The notes below the pieces were generated by a model. That model saw only the letters and a list, made by a program, of their open reading frames with translations. It searched no databases and had not been told where the DNA came from. Shown here piece after piece: positions 37,966-47,193 of a stretch of 64,000 nucleotides of DNA. A program made the translations under genes and the position numbers. The stretch is from Paramagnetospirillum magnetotacticum MS-1 (lineage in GTDB: Bacteria; Pseudomonadota; Alphaproteobacteria; Rhodospirillales; Magnetospirillaceae), in the NCBI RefSeq assembly GCF_000829825.1, contig NZ_JXSL01000020.1, forward strand, positions 434,001 through 498,000, given 5' to 3'. Numbering within the stretch: position 1 is the stretch's first letter; each line of letters begins with the position of its first letter.

Positions 37966-39462
37966 CTAAGCAATATCGGCGGTTTCGGACACCTGACCGA
38001 AGCGCTGGGCGTACCATCCGGCCACCGCCGTTTCAATGTAGTCGAAGGGGTAGGTATCCACCGCTTCGATGCCGGCTTTTTTCAGGTCGTCCTTGGGGCA
38101 GCGGCCAATCTTGGCCACGAACACCGTGTCGATGCCTTCCAGCGCGGCCAGGACAACATCCAGCTTGTCGTCGTCGCCATAACCGCCCTGGCAGTAATTG
38201 TCGGCCTTGCGGTGGCCCGAGAAGCGCACGCCCTTGGCGTCCACCTCGAAAATCTGGAATTCCTTGGCATGGCCGAAATGCTGGTTGATGCGTCCGCCAC
38301 CCTTGGTGCAGACGGCGACCAGCTTGGCCGGAGCCTCCACTTCGGCCACGGCTTCGGCCAGTTCGGCCTCGGCGCCTTCCAGGGCCTTGGCACGGTCGGC
38401 GCGCTCGCGCTCCACCACTTCGCGGTAGAGGCGCCGGGGCGCGGGATCATAGGCGGCGGCCACTTCCGGCAGCTTGTCCAGGGTGAAGTCCTGGGACAGA
38501 TCCTCGCCCAGCATGCCCACCGCATCGGCGCGGCATTGGCGGCAATGGCGCATCAGATTGGCGCCGCCAGCCAGCTTGTCCTGAAGGTCCTTCAGTTCGG
38601 CGGGCTTGGGGCCGCGCTGACCATTGAGGCCGAAAGCGGTGCCGTGGGCGGCGTCGGAAATCAGCGGCATGACGTTGTGCAGGAAAGCACCGCGCGCCTT
38701 GATCTCCTTGTTCACCTCGATCAGGTGCTGGTCGTTGATGCCGGGGATCATCACCGAATTGATCTTGGTGAGGATGCCGCGCGAGGTCAGGCCTTCCAGG
38801 CCTTCCATCTGGCGTTCGTGCAGGATGCGGGCTGCCTCGACACCGGTGTAACGCTTGCCCTTGAAGTAGATCCAGGGATAGATCAGCGCGCCGATCTCGG
38901 GGTCCACCATGTTGATGGTGATGGTGACGTGGTCGATATTGTGTTCGGCCAGTTCGTCCAGATGGTCGGGCAGGGCCAGACCGTTGGTCGAGATGCAGTA
39001 TTTCAGGTCGGGCAGCAGCTTGGACACTTCGCGGAAGGTGGCCGAGGTCTTCTTCCAGTCGAACATGGAATCACCGGGACCGGCGATGCCCAGGACCGAA
39101 AGCTGCGGCACCTTGACCGCCACCGCCGCCACCTTGCGCGCCGCCTGTTCGGGCGTCAGCTTCTCGCTGGTGACGCCGGGGCGCGATTCGTTGGCGCAGT
39201 CGTATTTCCGGTTGCAGTAATTGCACTGGATGTTACAGGCCGGGGCCACCGCCACATGCATGCGGGCGAAGTAGTGGTGGGCTTCCTCGGAGTAACAGGG
39301 GTGGTCCTTGACCTTGTCCCAGATATGCGCGGGCATGTCGCCCTGGCCCTTGTCGGACCCGCAAGAGCTGGACGAACAGCCGCCGGTGGGCGCGGCCGGG
39401 CTCGCGGCGGGGGCCATGGGCCCACGGGCGATGCTGGAGAGAGAGATGACGTTGCTGGACAC
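37966..39462 (-). CDS. nifB: FeMo-cofactor biosynthesis protein NifB
   Basis: A 498-residue radical-SAM enzyme that makes the 8Fe-9S-C precursor NifB-co. The SAM cluster motif [14 protein letters not shown] is near residue 63-76, and GIAGPGDS and the extra cluster cysteines ([12 protein letters not shown]) follow. A C-terminal NifX-like domain (~375-498, [22 protein letters not shown]) holds the product. I chose a GTG start at 39462: GAGGAGG lies 6 bp upstream and the sigma-54 promoter only 40 bp upstream. The longer in-frame reading would begin upstream of the transcript. First gene of its operon. Confidence 0.96.
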   Translation of the reverse strand: MSSNVISLSSIARGPMAPAASPAAPTGGCSSSSCGSDKGQGDMPAHIWDKVKDHPCYSEEAHHYFARMHVAVAPACNIQCNYCNRKYDCANESRPGVTSEKLTPEQAARKVAAVAVKVPQLSVLGIAGPGDSMFDWKKTSATFREVSKLLPDLKYCISTNGLALPDHLDELAEHNIDHVTITINMVDPEIGALIYPWIYFKGKRYTGVEAARILHERQMEGLEGLTSRGILTKINSVMIPGINDQHLIEVNKEIKARGAFLHNVMPLISDAAHGTAFGLNGQRGPKPAELKDLQDKLAGGANLMRHCRQCRADAVGMLGEDLSQDFTLDKLPEVAAAYDPAPRRLYREVVERERADRAKALEGAEAELAEAVAEVEAPAKLVAVCTKGGGRINQHFGHAKEFQIFEVDAKGVRFSGHRKADNYCQGGYGDDDKLDVVLAALEGIDTVFVAKIGRCPKDDLKKAGIEAVDTYPFDYIETAVAGWYAQRFGQVSETADIA

Positions 39463-39501
39463 CGGCGGCCTCCTCGTCAGGGGTTCTATGCCGGTGGTCT
39501 T

Positions 39502-39517
39502 TGCAATGACGATGCCA
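39502..39517 (-). promoter_or_regulatory. Sigma-54 promoter of nifB
   Basis: On the minus strand it reads TGGCAT-CGTCA-TTGCA, a good -24/-12 element, 40 bp upstream of the GTG start. Confidence 0.88.
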
Positions 39518-39530
39518 AGTGCTGCATCGC

Positions 39531-39546
39531 GAAAAATGGCGGAAAT
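39531..39546. promoter_or_regulatory. 16-bp element shared with the nifE promoter
   Basis: GAAAAATGGCGGAAAT is identical to 26266-26281. Here it begins 13 bp upstream of the -24 box instead of 4, a shift of nine bases. Confidence 0.6.
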
Positions 39547-39561
39547 GCTTGGGTTTTGGCT

Positions 39562-39598
39562 TTGTCGCATCCCCGACAAAGGGGCGGGGATGCGACAA
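39562..39598. promoter_or_regulatory. NifA site of nifB within a 13-bp inverted repeat
   Basis: TTGTCGCATCCCCGACAA (39562-39579) holds TGT-N10-ACA. Its first 13 bases are exactly complementary to GGGGATGCGACAA at 39586-39598, adding half of a second site. The 18-mer is the nifE NifA site in the other orientation. Confidence 0.85.
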
Positions 39599-39608
39599 TG
39601 TTCCGTGA

Positions 39609-39716
39609 TTGTCATCCCGAGGTGTGAGCCGAGGGATCTCCGTTTGCTCTGCCGATGCCGACTTGGCGTCGTCATGCCAGGCGGAGATCCCTCGACTTCG
39701 CTCGGGACGACAGTGA
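39609..39716. repeat. Dispersed palindromic repeat copy (between nifB promoter and gatB)
   Basis: It opens ATTGTCATCCCGAGGTGTGAG and closes CTTCGCTCGGGACGACAGT. It sits 5 bp before the gatB stop codon and next to the NifA site of nifB, so it forms the left-hand boundary of the nif island. Confidence 0.75.
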
Positions 39717-39720
39717 TGGT

Positions 39721-41178
39721 CTACCCCAGGATCTTCTTGGACAGCATCTCGTTGACCATGGCCGGGTTGGCCTTGCCCTGGGTCGCCTTCATCACCTGGC
39801 CGGTGAACCAGCCGAGCAGGGCGGTCTTGCCCTCCTTGACCTGGGCGACCTTGTCGGCATTGGCGCTGATCACCGCATCCACCGCCGCTTCGATGGCGCC
39901 GGTATCGGTAACCTGCTTCATGCCCTTTTCCTCGACGATGACCGAGGGCGCCTTGCCGGTTTCCACCATCAGGGCGAAGACGTCCTTGGCGAGGCGGCCC
40001 GACAGCGTGCCGTCCTTGATCAGGTCGATGAGAGCGCCCAGATCGGCGGCCGAAACGGGCGGGTTCTCGATGGTCTTGCCCGTGGCGTTGAGCGCGGCGA
40101 AGAAGTCGCCCATCACCCAGTTGCAGGCCATCTTGGAGTCGCGGCCCTTGGCCACGGTCTCGAAGAACTCGGCCGAGGCCTTTTCGGCGACCAGCACACC
40201 GGCGTCATAGGCGTTGAGGCCGTATTCCGCCATGAAGCGGGCCTTCTTCTCGTCGGGCAGTTCGGGCAGTCCGGCCTTGATGCCATCGACGAAGCTCTGC
40301 TCGATCACCAGGGGCAACAGGTCGGGATCGGGGAAATAGCGGTAGTCGTGGGCGTTCTCCTTGGACCGCATGGACCGCGTCTCGCCCTTGACCGAATCGA
40401 ACAGCCGGGTTTCCTGCTTGATGGTGCCACCGGCCTCGTAGACGTCGATATGGCGCCTTGCCTCGAACTCGATGGCCTGCTGGACGAAGCGGATGGAGTT
40501 GACGTTCTTGATCTCGCAGCGGTCGCGCAGTTCGGTGGAGCCTACGGGCCGCACCGACACATTGGCGTCGCAGCGCATGGAACCTTCCTGCATGTTGCCG
40601 TCGCAGGTTTCCAGATAGCGCAGGATGGAGCGCAGCTTGGTGAGATAGAGACCGGCCTCTTCGGGGCTGCGCAGGTCGGGCTTGGAGACGATCTCCATCA
40701 GCGCCACGCCCGAGCGGTTCAAGTCGATGAACGACTTGGCCGGGTGCATGTCGTGGATGGACTTGCCCGCGTCCTGCTCCAGGTGCAGGCGCTCGATGCC
40801 CACGGTGCGCGTGCCGCCATCGGGCAGATCCAGGATCAGCTCGCCCTCGCCGACGATGGGCTGGTCGTACTGGCTGATCTGATAGCCCTGGGGCAGGTCG
40901 GCGTAGAAGTAGTTCTTGCGGGCGAACACGCTGGTCAGGTTGATGCGCGCTTTAAGGCCCAGCCCGGTGCGCACCGCCTGCTCGACGCAAATGCCATTGA
41001 TCACCGGCAGCATGCCGGGAAAGCCCGCATCCACGAAGCTGACTTGGGTGTTGGGCTCGGCCCCGAACTCGGTAGCGGCGCCGGAAAACAGCTTGGCCTT
41101 GGAGATGACCTGGGCGTGAACCTCGAGACCGATGACGATCTCCCAATCGCCGGTGTCGCCCTGAATGATGTACGCCAT
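39721..41178 (-). CDS. gatB: Asp-tRNA(Asn)/Glu-tRNA(Gln) amidotransferase subunit B
   Basis: A 485-residue tRNA-binding/kinase subunit of GatCAB, which converts misacylated Glu-tRNA(Gln) and Asp-tRNA(Asn). Family marks are [23 protein letters not shown] at the start and ANVSVRP near residue 200, with the YqeY-like C-terminal tail ending [19 protein letters not shown]-like (here [19 protein letters not shown]). Last gene of gatC-gatA-gatB. Confidence 0.97.
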   Translation of the reverse strand: MAYIIQGDTGDWEIVIGLEVHAQVISKAKLFSGAATEFGAEPNTQVSFVDAGFPGMLPVINGICVEQAVRTGLGLKARINLTSVFARKNYFYADLPQGYQISQYDQPIVGEGELILDLPDGGTRTVGIERLHLEQDAGKSIHDMHPAKSFIDLNRSGVALMEIVSKPDLRSPEEAGLYLTKLRSILRYLETCDGNMQEGSMRCDANVSVRPVGSTELRDRCEIKNVNSIRFVQQAIEFEARRHIDVYEAGGTIKQETRLFDSVKGETRSMRSKENAHDYRYFPDPDLLPLVIEQSFVDGIKAGLPELPDEKKARFMAEYGLNAYDAGVLVAEKASAEFFETVAKGRDSKMACNWVMGDFFAALNATGKTIENPPVSAADLGALIDLIKDGTLSGRLAKDVFALMVETGKAPSVIVEEKGMKQVTDTGAIEAAVDAVISANADKVAQVKEGKTALLGWFTGQVMKATQGKANPAMVNEMLSKKILG

Positions 41179-41179
41179 G

Positions 41180-42652
41180 TCAGATACCCTCCGGCTTGGC
41201 GGTAAAGTTCGCGGCCGTTTCCATCACGCCCGCCACGCGGAACACCGTCTCTTCATCGAAGGGACGCCCGATCAGCTGCAGGCCCAGCGGCAGCCCGTCC
41301 TTGGACAGACCGGCGGGCAAGCTGAGGCCGGGCAGACCGGCCATGCTGGTGGGGATGGTGAAGACGTCGTTCAGCCACATGGTCACGGGATCGTCGGTGC
41401 CCTCGCCCTGGCCGAACGCCGCCGAGGGCGCGGTGGGGGTGAGGATGATGTCGACACTCTCGAAGGCCTTGCGGAAATCCTCGGCGATCAGACGGCGCAC
41501 CTTCTGGGCCTTGGCGTAATAGGCGTCGTAATAGCCCGCCGACAGCACATAGGTGCCGATCAGGATGCGGCGGCGCACTTCCGCGCCGAAACCGGCGGCG
41601 CGGGTGTTCTTGTACATCTCGTCGAGCGTCTTGCCCGGCACCCGCAGGCCGAAGCGCAAGCCGTCATAGCGGGCCAGATTGGACGAGCACTCGGCGGGCG
41701 CGATGATGTAATAGGTGGGAAGGGCATATTTGGTGTGGGGCAGGCTGATCTCCACCGGAGTGGCGCCCGCCGCCTTGATCCATTCGATGCCCAGTTCCCA
41801 CACCTTGGCCACTTCGTCCGACAGGCCGTCGGGGCGGTATTCCTTGGGGATACCCACCTTGAGCCCCCGGATGTCGCCGGTCAGCGCCTTTTCGAAATCC
41901 GGCACGGCCATGTTGACCGAGGTGGAATCCTTGGGGTCATGTCCGGCCATGGCGCCCAGCATGATGGCGCAGTCACGCACGGTGCGCGCCATGGGACCCG
42001 CCTGATCGAGCGACGAGGCAAAGGCCACGATGCCGAAGCGCGAGCAGCGGCCATAGGTGGGCTTGATGCCGGTGATGCCGCAGAAGGCGGCGGGCTGGCG
42101 GATGGAGCCGCCGGTATCGGTGCCCGTCGCGGCCATCACCATACGCGCCGCGACCGCAGCGGCCGACCCGCCCGAGGAGCCGCCGGGAACCAGCTTGGCC
42201 TTGGGGGCGCTCGTCTTCTTCCAGGGATTTTCCACCGCGCCGAAATAGCTGGTCTGATTGGACGAGCCCATGGCGAATTCGTCGAGGTTGAGCTTGCCCA
42301 AGGAAACGGCGCCAGCGGCCTTCAGCTTGCCCGAGACGGTGGATTCATAAGGCGGCTTGAAGCCTTCCAGGATGTGGCTGGCCGCCGTGGTCTGCACACC
42401 CTCGGTGCAAAACAGATCCTTGATGCCGATGGGCAGCCCGTCCATGGAGCCAGCCGTGCCCGCCTGACGGCGCGCATCGGACGCCTTGGCGGCATCGAGC
42501 GCTAGGTCCGGGGTCTCGACGATGAAGGCGTTGAGATGGCGCTGGGCCTCGGTCGCCTTGATGTGCGCGCTCGTCAACTCCACGGCGGTGAACGCGCCCT
42601 TGGCCAGCCCGTCGCGGGCCTCGGCCATGGTGAGGTCTGTCAGCTTGGTCAT
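41180..42652 (-). CDS. gatA: Glu-tRNA(Gln) amidotransferase subunit A
   Basis: A 490-residue amidase that releases ammonia from glutamine for GatB. The Ser-cisSer-Lys site is visible: [10 protein letters not shown] (Lys near 76) and [18 protein letters not shown] (serines near 155-160), plus [16 protein letters not shown]. Its ATG overlaps the gatC stop (TAATG) and it is separated from gatB by one base. Confidence 0.97.
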   Translation of the reverse strand: MTKLTDLTMAEARDGLAKGAFTAVELTSAHIKATEAQRHLNAFIVETPDLALDAAKASDARRQAGTAGSMDGLPIGIKDLFCTEGVQTTAASHILEGFKPPYESTVSGKLKAAGAVSLGKLNLDEFAMGSSNQTSYFGAVENPWKKTSAPKAKLVPGGSSGGSAAAVAARMVMAATGTDTGGSIRQPAAFCGITGIKPTYGRCSRFGIVAFASSLDQAGPMARTVRDCAIMLGAMAGHDPKDSTSVNMAVPDFEKALTGDIRGLKVGIPKEYRPDGLSDEVAKVWELGIEWIKAAGATPVEISLPHTKYALPTYYIIAPAECSSNLARYDGLRFGLRVPGKTLDEMYKNTRAAGFGAEVRRRILIGTYVLSAGYYDAYYAKAQKVRRLIAEDFRKAFESVDIILTPTAPSAAFGQGEGTDDPVTMWLNDVFTIPTSMAGLPGLSLPAGLSKDGLPLGLQLIGRPFDEETVFRVAGVMETAANFTAKPEGI

Positions 42653-42939
42653 TATTCCACCACCTTCGGCACGGTGAAAAAGCCCTCGGCGGCTTCCGGC
42701 GCGTTGGCCAGCACCAGATCCGGGTAGCCGCCGTCATTGATCACGTCGGCCCGCATGGGCGCCGTGATATCGGCCACCGAGGTCATGGGCGCGACGCCAT
42801 CGGTGTTCACCTCGGAGAGTTGCTCGACGAAGTGGAGGATGTTGGACAATTCGCCGGCGAGGTGGTCGAGTTCCTCGTCCTTGACTTCGATGCGCGCCAA
42901 TTCGGCGATGGCGCGGACGGTGGCTTTGTCGAGCGACAT
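42652..42939 (-). CDS. gatC: Glu-tRNA(Gln) amidotransferase subunit C
   Basis: A 95-residue belt-like subunit stabilising GatA-GatB ([41 protein letters not shown]). I chose the ATG at 42939 as it matches the family N-terminus. First gene of the gatCAB operon, divergent from the PAS-LytTR regulator. Confidence 0.95.
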   Translation of the reverse strand: MSLDKATVRAIAELARIEVKDEELDHLAGELSNILHFVEQLSEVNTDGVAPMTSVADITAPMRADVINDGGYPDLVLANAPEAAEGFFTVPKVVE

Positions 42940-43075
42940 GGGCCTGCAAAACTCCGGTAAATCTGGGTGGCCGGACGTTAGCATCCAGGCAACGACGGTG
43001 CAAGCCGTGCGGGCTTGATCTTTGCCAGCGCTGGGCGCATCAAGAATACATGCTGATTCGACGCCCTGCCGCCCC

Positions 43076-43777
43076 ATGACCTCCATCGCCTATCACCTCC
43101 AACGCGCCCCCGTCGGTGTGGTCCTGGTGGACAGCCAGGGGCGGGTGAGCGCCTCCAATTCCCTGGCGCGCAGGCTGTTGGAGCCGGTGGGAGGAGCCAT
43201 CATCGGAGCCGATCTCATGGCGCTGCATCCCGAATCGGCGCGGGCCAAGGTTCAGTGGTTGCTGGATTCCGCCCGTGCCCGGCCGGATGAACCGGCGGGT
43301 ATGGCCATGACGCTGCCCTTCGGCACGCTGGTGGCCCGTGTGACCACGGTGGAGGGCGCCGATGGGCCCGGCTGGTGCCTGATCTTCCATCTGCCGGACG
43401 GCTTCAGCCTCAAGGAAGGCCAATCCGGCCCGGCCTCGGCCGATAGTCTGGTCAAGCTGCCGGTGGGCTCGGGCAGCGGACCGGCGCTGCTGGATGTGGC
43501 CTCGGTGGTGCATCTGGAGGCCGAGGGGCACTACACCCGCGTCCATACCGCCGACGGGGCGCATTTCTGCCGCCTTTCCCTGGCCCAGTTGCTGAAGCGC
43601 CTGGATCCCGCGGTGTTCCTTCAGGTTCACCGCCGCCATATCGTCAATCTGGTCCATGCCGAGGCCATTGACCGCAGCGATGGGCATTGGGCGCTGGTCA
43701 TGGCCGCGCCCGGCCGTCCCCGCGTGCCGGTGGCCAGGGCGCGGGTGGAACTGGTGCGGCGGCGCCTCGCGGTGTAA
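43076..43777 (+). CDS. rcoM: PAS-LytTR transcriptional regulator, RcoM-like (probable CO sensor)
   Basis: A 233-residue two-domain regulator. A PAS domain lies at ~8-108 ([27 protein letters not shown]...) and a LytTR DNA-binding domain at ~130-233 ([21 protein letters not shown]...[18 protein letters not shown]). This is the architecture of RcoM, a haem-PAS regulator that activates genes on CO binding. His51 in MALHPES and Met76/Met78 are candidate haem ligands by analogy with the His/Met pair in RcoM-2. The next gene, cowN, is a known RcoM target in R. rubrum, which makes the identification strong. The start is uncertain; an in-frame TTG at 43022 would add 18 residues. Confidence 0.8.
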   Translation: MTSIAYHLQRAPVGVVLVDSQGRVSASNSLARRLLEPVGGAIIGADLMALHPESARAKVQWLLDSARARPDEPAGMAMTLPFGTLVARVTTVEGADGPGWCLIFHLPDGFSLKEGQSGPASADSLVKLPVGSGSGPALLDVASVVHLEAEGHYTRVHTADGAHFCRLSLAQLLKRLDPAVFLQVHRRHIVNLVHAEAIDRSDGHWALVMAAPGRPRVPVARARVELVRRRLAV

Positions 43778-43782
43778 TACTG

Positions 43783-43809
43783 TTCATGCAGTCCATTCGA
43801 CCGTTCGTG
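43783..43809 (+). promoter_or_regulatory. Candidate RcoM operator before cowN
   Basis: TTCATGCAG (43783-43791) and TTCGTGCAG (43804-43812) are near-identical direct repeats spaced 21 bp apart, with TTCGAC between them at 43796. Both contain TTnnnG, the motif I recall for RcoM sites. They end about 80 bp upstream of cowN. Confidence 0.4.
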
Positions 43810-43888
43810 CAGAGCCTGCGCGCTTCGGGCAAGGCCGGTTGCCGCCAGTGTCGCCCGTCGCCATGGTGCTCCCGCACAAGGAGGCATC

Positions 43889-44185
43889 ATGACCGCGACC
43901 ACTCAGGCCGACCGCTATATCAGCTTTACCGGGATCGACTGCGACGGCAACGCCAAGATCGTGTTGGAGCGGGTGGTGGCCCTGGTGGCCTTGCCCGAAC
44001 ACGCCAACTGCTTCTGGGACCGCTTTTTGATCCGTCTGGCCGAGGCCGACAAGGTGGGGGCGCGCAAGGCGGACGAGCTTTGCCTGGCCTGTTCCAACAC
44101 CTATTACATCGAAGAATTGTTCGAGGCAGCGGGGGACGAACTGGGGCTGGCGGCGCTCAGGCGGCTGGAAGACGAGTGCTGCTGA
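43889..44185 (+). CDS. cowN: N2-fixation-sustaining protein CowN
   Basis: A 98-residue protein matching CowN end to end: RYISFTGIDCDGNAKIVLERV, FWDRFLIRLAEADKVGARKADELCLACSNTYYIEELFE and the terminal RRLEDECC. CowN sustains nitrogenase-dependent growth in the presence of CO, apparently by protecting the enzyme from inhibition. AAGGAGG precedes the ATG. It follows the RcoM-like regulator by 111 bp on the same strand and lies 4.4 kb from nifB, linking CO sensing to nitrogen fixation. Confidence 0.94.
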   Translation: MTATTQADRYISFTGIDCDGNAKIVLERVVALVALPEHANCFWDRFLIRLAEADKVGARKADELCLACSNTYYIEELFEAAGDELGLAALRRLEDECC

Positions 44186-44202
44186 GCCTGCTTTAGTAGG
44201 GT

Positions 44203-44682
44203 ATGGTGCGGTCCATGCCCATTCTCTCTCCCGTCGAACTCCTTGGTTCTCTCTCCCGCGACCAGCGTTTGCTGGGCCTCGATCTGGGGTCCAAGACCAT
44301 CGGTCTGGCGCTTTCGGACGTCAGCCGCACCATCGCCACGCCATTCGACACCATCCGCCGCACCAAGTTCACCAAGGATGCCGAACAACTGCTGGCCATT
44401 GTCGATAAGCAGGATGTGGGCGGTCTGGTCCTCGGCCTGCCGGTGGAGATGGACGGGTTCGAAGGCCCGCGTTGCCAGTCGGTGCGCTCGTTTGCCGCCA
44501 ATCTGGCCCGGCTGCGCGACATGCCCATCGCCTATTGGGACGAACGCCTGTCCACCTCCGCCGTGACCCGCACCTTGCTGGAGGCGGATTCATCGCGCAA
44601 ACGCCGGGCCGAGGTGGTGGACAAGATGGCCGCCGCCTATATCCTGCAAGGGTTGCTGGATAACCGCAGCGGCTTCGCTTGA
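44203..44682 (+). CDS. ruvX: Putative pre-16S rRNA nuclease / Holliday junction resolvase RuvX (YqgF)
   Basis: A 159-residue RNase H-fold nuclease. [17 protein letters not shown] (first catalytic Asp), [24 protein letters not shown] and [17 protein letters not shown] (catalytic Glu) match the YqgF family, as does [14 protein letters not shown] with the last acidic residue. The exact start is unsettled: ATG 44203 or ATG 44215. Essential in many bacteria for 16S rRNA 5' processing. Confidence 0.95.
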   Translation: MVRSMPILSPVELLGSLSRDQRLLGLDLGSKTIGLALSDVSRTIATPFDTIRRTKFTKDAEQLLAIVDKQDVGGLVLGLPVEMDGFEGPRCQSVRSFAANLARLRDMPIAYWDERLSTSAVTRTLLEADSSRKRRAEVVDKMAAAYILQGLLDNRSGFA

Positions 44683-44750
44683 CCAATGTCAGGTCGCCGG
44701 GCCGCGGCCCCGGCTAGGATGCCTCCCGTTCAATGGGGGGAACATCTGCC

Positions 44751-45185
44751 ATGATTCGTCGTCTTGCCTTTGCCCTGTGCCTGATAGCGCTCCCCGTGAC
44801 GGGCGCCGAGGTGATCTGTCCCGACCTGTCCACCGCTCAGCAGGTGGGCAATTGCGCCAGCGAGCAGGAGCTGAAATTCAGTTTCACCGGCTATTGCAGC
44901 GACAATCAGCGCCTCTATGACAAGGAGGACGGGTCCTGCCTTTCGCTGGAACACTATAAGAAGATCAAGGATGTGTCCTTGTGGGAAGCGGGCGAGTTTC
45001 AGGGTTATCTGCATTGCTCGCTGCCCGCCGAGACCATCCGGGCGTCAAAGCTCCATCATATGGGCGCGGTACGCATCGGCCCCATGACCCGTGTCGTGTG
45101 CAGCTACGACAATGGTCTGGATCTCACGTATCGCACCAAAGCGCCCTGTACCGTCGAGGGGAGCCGGGCGGTGTGCAAGGACTAG
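44751..45185 (+). CDS. Small exported cysteine-containing protein of unknown function
   Basis: A 144-residue protein with a signal peptide (MIRRLAFALCLIALPVTGA). The mature part has seven cysteines, which suggests disulfide bonds in the periplasm; five are in VICPDL, GNCASE, GYCSDN, GSCLSL and LHCSLP, with two more near the end. I recognise no family. I chose the ATG at 44751 after GGGGGGAA. It follows ruvX on the same strand by 68 bp and ends before a repeat-rich stretch. Confidence 0.75.
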   Translation: MIRRLAFALCLIALPVTGAEVICPDLSTAQQVGNCASEQELKFSFTGYCSDNQRLYDKEDGSCLSLEHYKKIKDVSLWEAGEFQGYLHCSLPAETIRASKLHHMGAVRIGPMTRVVCSYDNGLDLTYRTKAPCTVEGSRAVCKD

Positions 45186-45243
45186 CGGCGGCTTTCGCGA
45201 CTCCCGGGGCCCGGCTCGAGGTCGGGATAACAAGAATAATAGT

Positions 45244-45279
45244 ATCGTCATCCCCGCGCAGGCGGGGATCCAGGGGGGC
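45244..45279. repeat. Dispersed repeat half-element
   Basis: ATCGTCATCCCCGCGCAGGC continues to GGCGGGGATCCAGG, the opening half of the GTCATCCC family; GATCCAGG matches the style of the other copies. A matching closing half lies at 45585-45612 on the far side of the GIY-YIG pseudogene. Confidence 0.6.
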
Positions 45280-45560
45280 TCATCGCACCATATCCGCATA
45301 CAGATCGTGCCACATGGGATTGTCCCGTTCGATCAGTGCCAATTTCCAGTCCCGTCGCCAGCGCTTGATCCGTTATTCGCGCACGATTGCGGATTCCATG
45401 GTTTCGTGGAACTCGATATAGACCAGGGTGTGGACGGCGTGGTCCCGAGAAAACCCTTCGACAGCACCGCTCTTATGTTGCCAGATTCGTTGCACAGGAT
45501 CGCTGGTGACGCCCACATAGAGCGTTCCATTCCGTTGGCTGGCGAGGATGTAGACTGCTG
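45280..45560 (-). pseudogene. GIY-YIG nuclease-like gene with an in-frame stop
   Basis: Read on the minus strand the frame gives PAVYILASQRNGTLYVGVTSDPVQRIWQHKSG...YIEFHETMESAIVRE, then TAA at 45375-45373, then in the same frame RIKRWRRDWKLALIERDNPMWHDLYADMVR and TGA at 45282-45280. Intact relatives read REKxIKxWxRxWK, so the stop replaces the expected Lys codon. No ATG precedes PAVYIL; only a TTG could start it. The coding part is enclosed by two halves of a dispersed repeat. I take it as a nonsense-mutated, probably dead copy of the YhbQ/UPF0213-type family, although a shortened product is possible. Confidence 0.75.
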
Positions 45561-45584
45561 GGCGCAATGGAACTGCGACTCCTG

Positions 45585-45612
45585 GGTCCCGGCTCAAGGC
45601 CGGGATGACGAT
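45585..45612. repeat. Dispersed repeat closing half
   Basis: GGGTCCCGGCTCAAGGCCGGGATGACG ends in the GGGATGAC family terminus and is almost the same as the end of the 5712-5797 copy (ATCCCGG...GGCCGGGATGACG). Confidence 0.65.
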
Positions 45613-45619
45613 ATTCCTG

Positions 45620-46084
45620 CTACTCCACGAACTCGATCTTGCCGCTGGGCAGAAGATAGAGCACCAGGGCGCGGCCGCCCTTGACCGTGGGGCGGTGGGC
45701 CGAATTGGGGCCGTAGACGCACCAGCCGCGGCCCTTGCCGTCGAATTTGGCGGTCTCGTCCACCGGCATGACCAGACAGATTTCGCCGAGGGGATGGCGG
45801 TGCAGCGGGCCGACAATCTCGGTGAGGTCGACCACGTCCACCGATAGATCAAGCGTTTCTGGGCTGGCCTGGATCACCCGCCCGAAGCGGCGGCCCGGCC
45901 CGCCCTGGGTGCACATCCAGCCCGATTTGATGGCCGAGATACAGGCGAATTCCATGGCCATGACATCGGCGCCGGAGGCCGGAAAGCGCTGGTTGAGCGC
46001 ATCGGCGAGGGCCCGGTCCACGGGTTTGCCCGCGATGAATTCGATGACCGGCTGCATCAGGGATGCGAATTGTTCCTGGGTCAT
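45620..46084 (-). CDS. DUF4863 family protein (cupin-like, 4-hydroxylaminobenzoate lyase-related)
   Basis: A 154-residue soluble protein. GPLHRHPLGEICLVMPVD near residues 92-108 looks like a cupin metal motif (H-x-H...E), and GWCVYGPNSAHRPTVKGGRALVLYLLPSGKIEF is the second half-barrel. The family includes PnbB-like 4-hydroxylaminobenzoate lyases of nitroaromatic degradation, but most members are uncharacterised. No degradation genes surround it; it is 16 bp from the aroC end, on the same strand. Confidence 0.75.
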   Translation of the reverse strand: MTQEQFASLMQPVIEFIAGKPVDRALADALNQRFPASGADVMAMEFACISAIKSGWMCTQGGPGRRFGRVIQASPETLDLSVDVVDLTEIVGPLHRHPLGEICLVMPVDETAKFDGKGRGWCVYGPNSAHRPTVKGGRALVLYLLPSGKIEFVE

Positions 46085-46100
46085 CGTGGCTCTCCAAAGT

Positions 46101-47189
46101 CTAGGGGAGGCGGGGCTGAGCCAGTGATCTTAGCAGATGATCAGCCAAAGTGCAGGCCATCATGGCCTCGGCCACCGGCACGGCGCGGATGGCGACGCAA
46201 GGATCGTGGCGGCCCTTGGTGGAGACCTCCACATTATTGCCCTTGGCGTCGACGCTTTGCTTGGGCGTCAGGATGGAGGAGGTGGGCTTGACCGCCAGGC
46301 GCACCACCAAGTCCTGGCCGGTGGAAATGCCGCCCAGGATGCCGCCCGCATGGTTGGACAGGAATTTGACGCAACCGTCATTGCCCATGCGCATCTCGTC
46401 GGCGTTTTCCTCGCCCGACAGGGCGGCGGCGGCGAATCCGTCTCCGATCTCCACGCCCTTGACGGCGTTGATGCTCATCATGGCATGGGCCAGATCGGCG
46501 TCCAGCTTGTCATAGACCGGGGCGCCCAGGCCCACCGGCACGCCGGACGCCACCACCTCGACCACGCCGCCGATGGAGGAGCCCGATTTGCGGATGGTGT
46601 CGAGATAGTCTTCCCAGGCCTTGGCGGCCTTGGCATCGGGGCACCAGAAGGGGTTGTTGCTCAGTTCCGCCCAGTCCCAGGCGGCGCGGTCGATGGCATG
46701 CGGCCCCATTTGCACCATGGCGCCCTGAATGGAGAGGCCGGGCGCCAGGGCGTCCAGCACCTTGCGGGCGATGGCGCCTGCCGCGACCCGCATGGCGGTT
46801 TCCCGCGCCGATGAGCGTCCGCCGCCGCGATAGTCCCGGATGCCGTATTTCTGCTGATAGACCCAATCGGCATGGCCGGGACGATAGGTGTCCTTGATCT
46901 CGCCGTAATCCTTGGACCGCTGGTCGGTGTTTTCGATCAACAGGCCGATGGAGGTGCCGGTGGTCAGGCCCTCGAACACGCCGGACAGGATCTTCACCGC
47001 GTCGGGCTCGCGCCGCTGGGTGGTGAAGCGGTTCTGTCCGGGCTTGCGCTGGTCGAGGTAAAGCTGGATATCGGCTTCGGTCAACGGGATGCGCGCGGGC
47101 ACCCCATCGACCACGCAGCCGATGGCCGGTCCATGGCTTTCGCCAAAGGTGGTGAAGCGGAACAGATGTCCAAATCCATTTCCGCTCAC
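46101..47189 (-). CDS. aroC: Chorismate synthase
   Basis: A 362-residue FMN-dependent lyase converting EPSP to chorismate, the last common step to aromatic amino acids. Signatures are [26 protein letters not shown] at the start, [22 protein letters not shown] near 130-150 and the C-terminal [26 protein letters not shown]. It lies four bases downstream of fabI on the same strand, so the two may share a transcript. Confidence 0.97.
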   Translation of the reverse strand: MSGNGFGHLFRFTTFGESHGPAIGCVVDGVPARIPLTEADIQLYLDQRKPGQNRFTTQRREPDAVKILSGVFEGLTTGTSIGLLIENTDQRSKDYGEIKDTYRPGHADWVYQQKYGIRDYRGGGRSSARETAMRVAAGAIARKVLDALAPGLSIQGAMVQMGPHAIDRAAWDWAELSNNPFWCPDAKAAKAWEDYLDTIRKSGSSIGGVVEVVASGVPVGLGAPVYDKLDADLAHAMMSINAVKGVEIGDGFAAAALSGEENADEMRMGNDGCVKFLSNHAGGILGGISTGQDLVVRLAVKPTSSILTPKQSVDAKGNNVEVSTKGRHDPCVAIRAVPVAEAMMACTLADHLLRSLAQPRLP

Positions 47190-47193
47190 AGGC

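Noticed and set aside
39463-39675. Longer NifB with 71 extra N-terminal residues
   Set aside because: The added part would span the sigma-54 promoter, the NifA site and a dispersed repeat; the GTG at 39462 has a strong ribosome site.
45373-45852. Frame joining part of the DUF4863 region to the GIY-YIG sequence
   Set aside because: The DUF4863 protein is clearly read in another frame to 45620; the overlap is chance and includes translated repeat sequence, so it is not a fusion protein.
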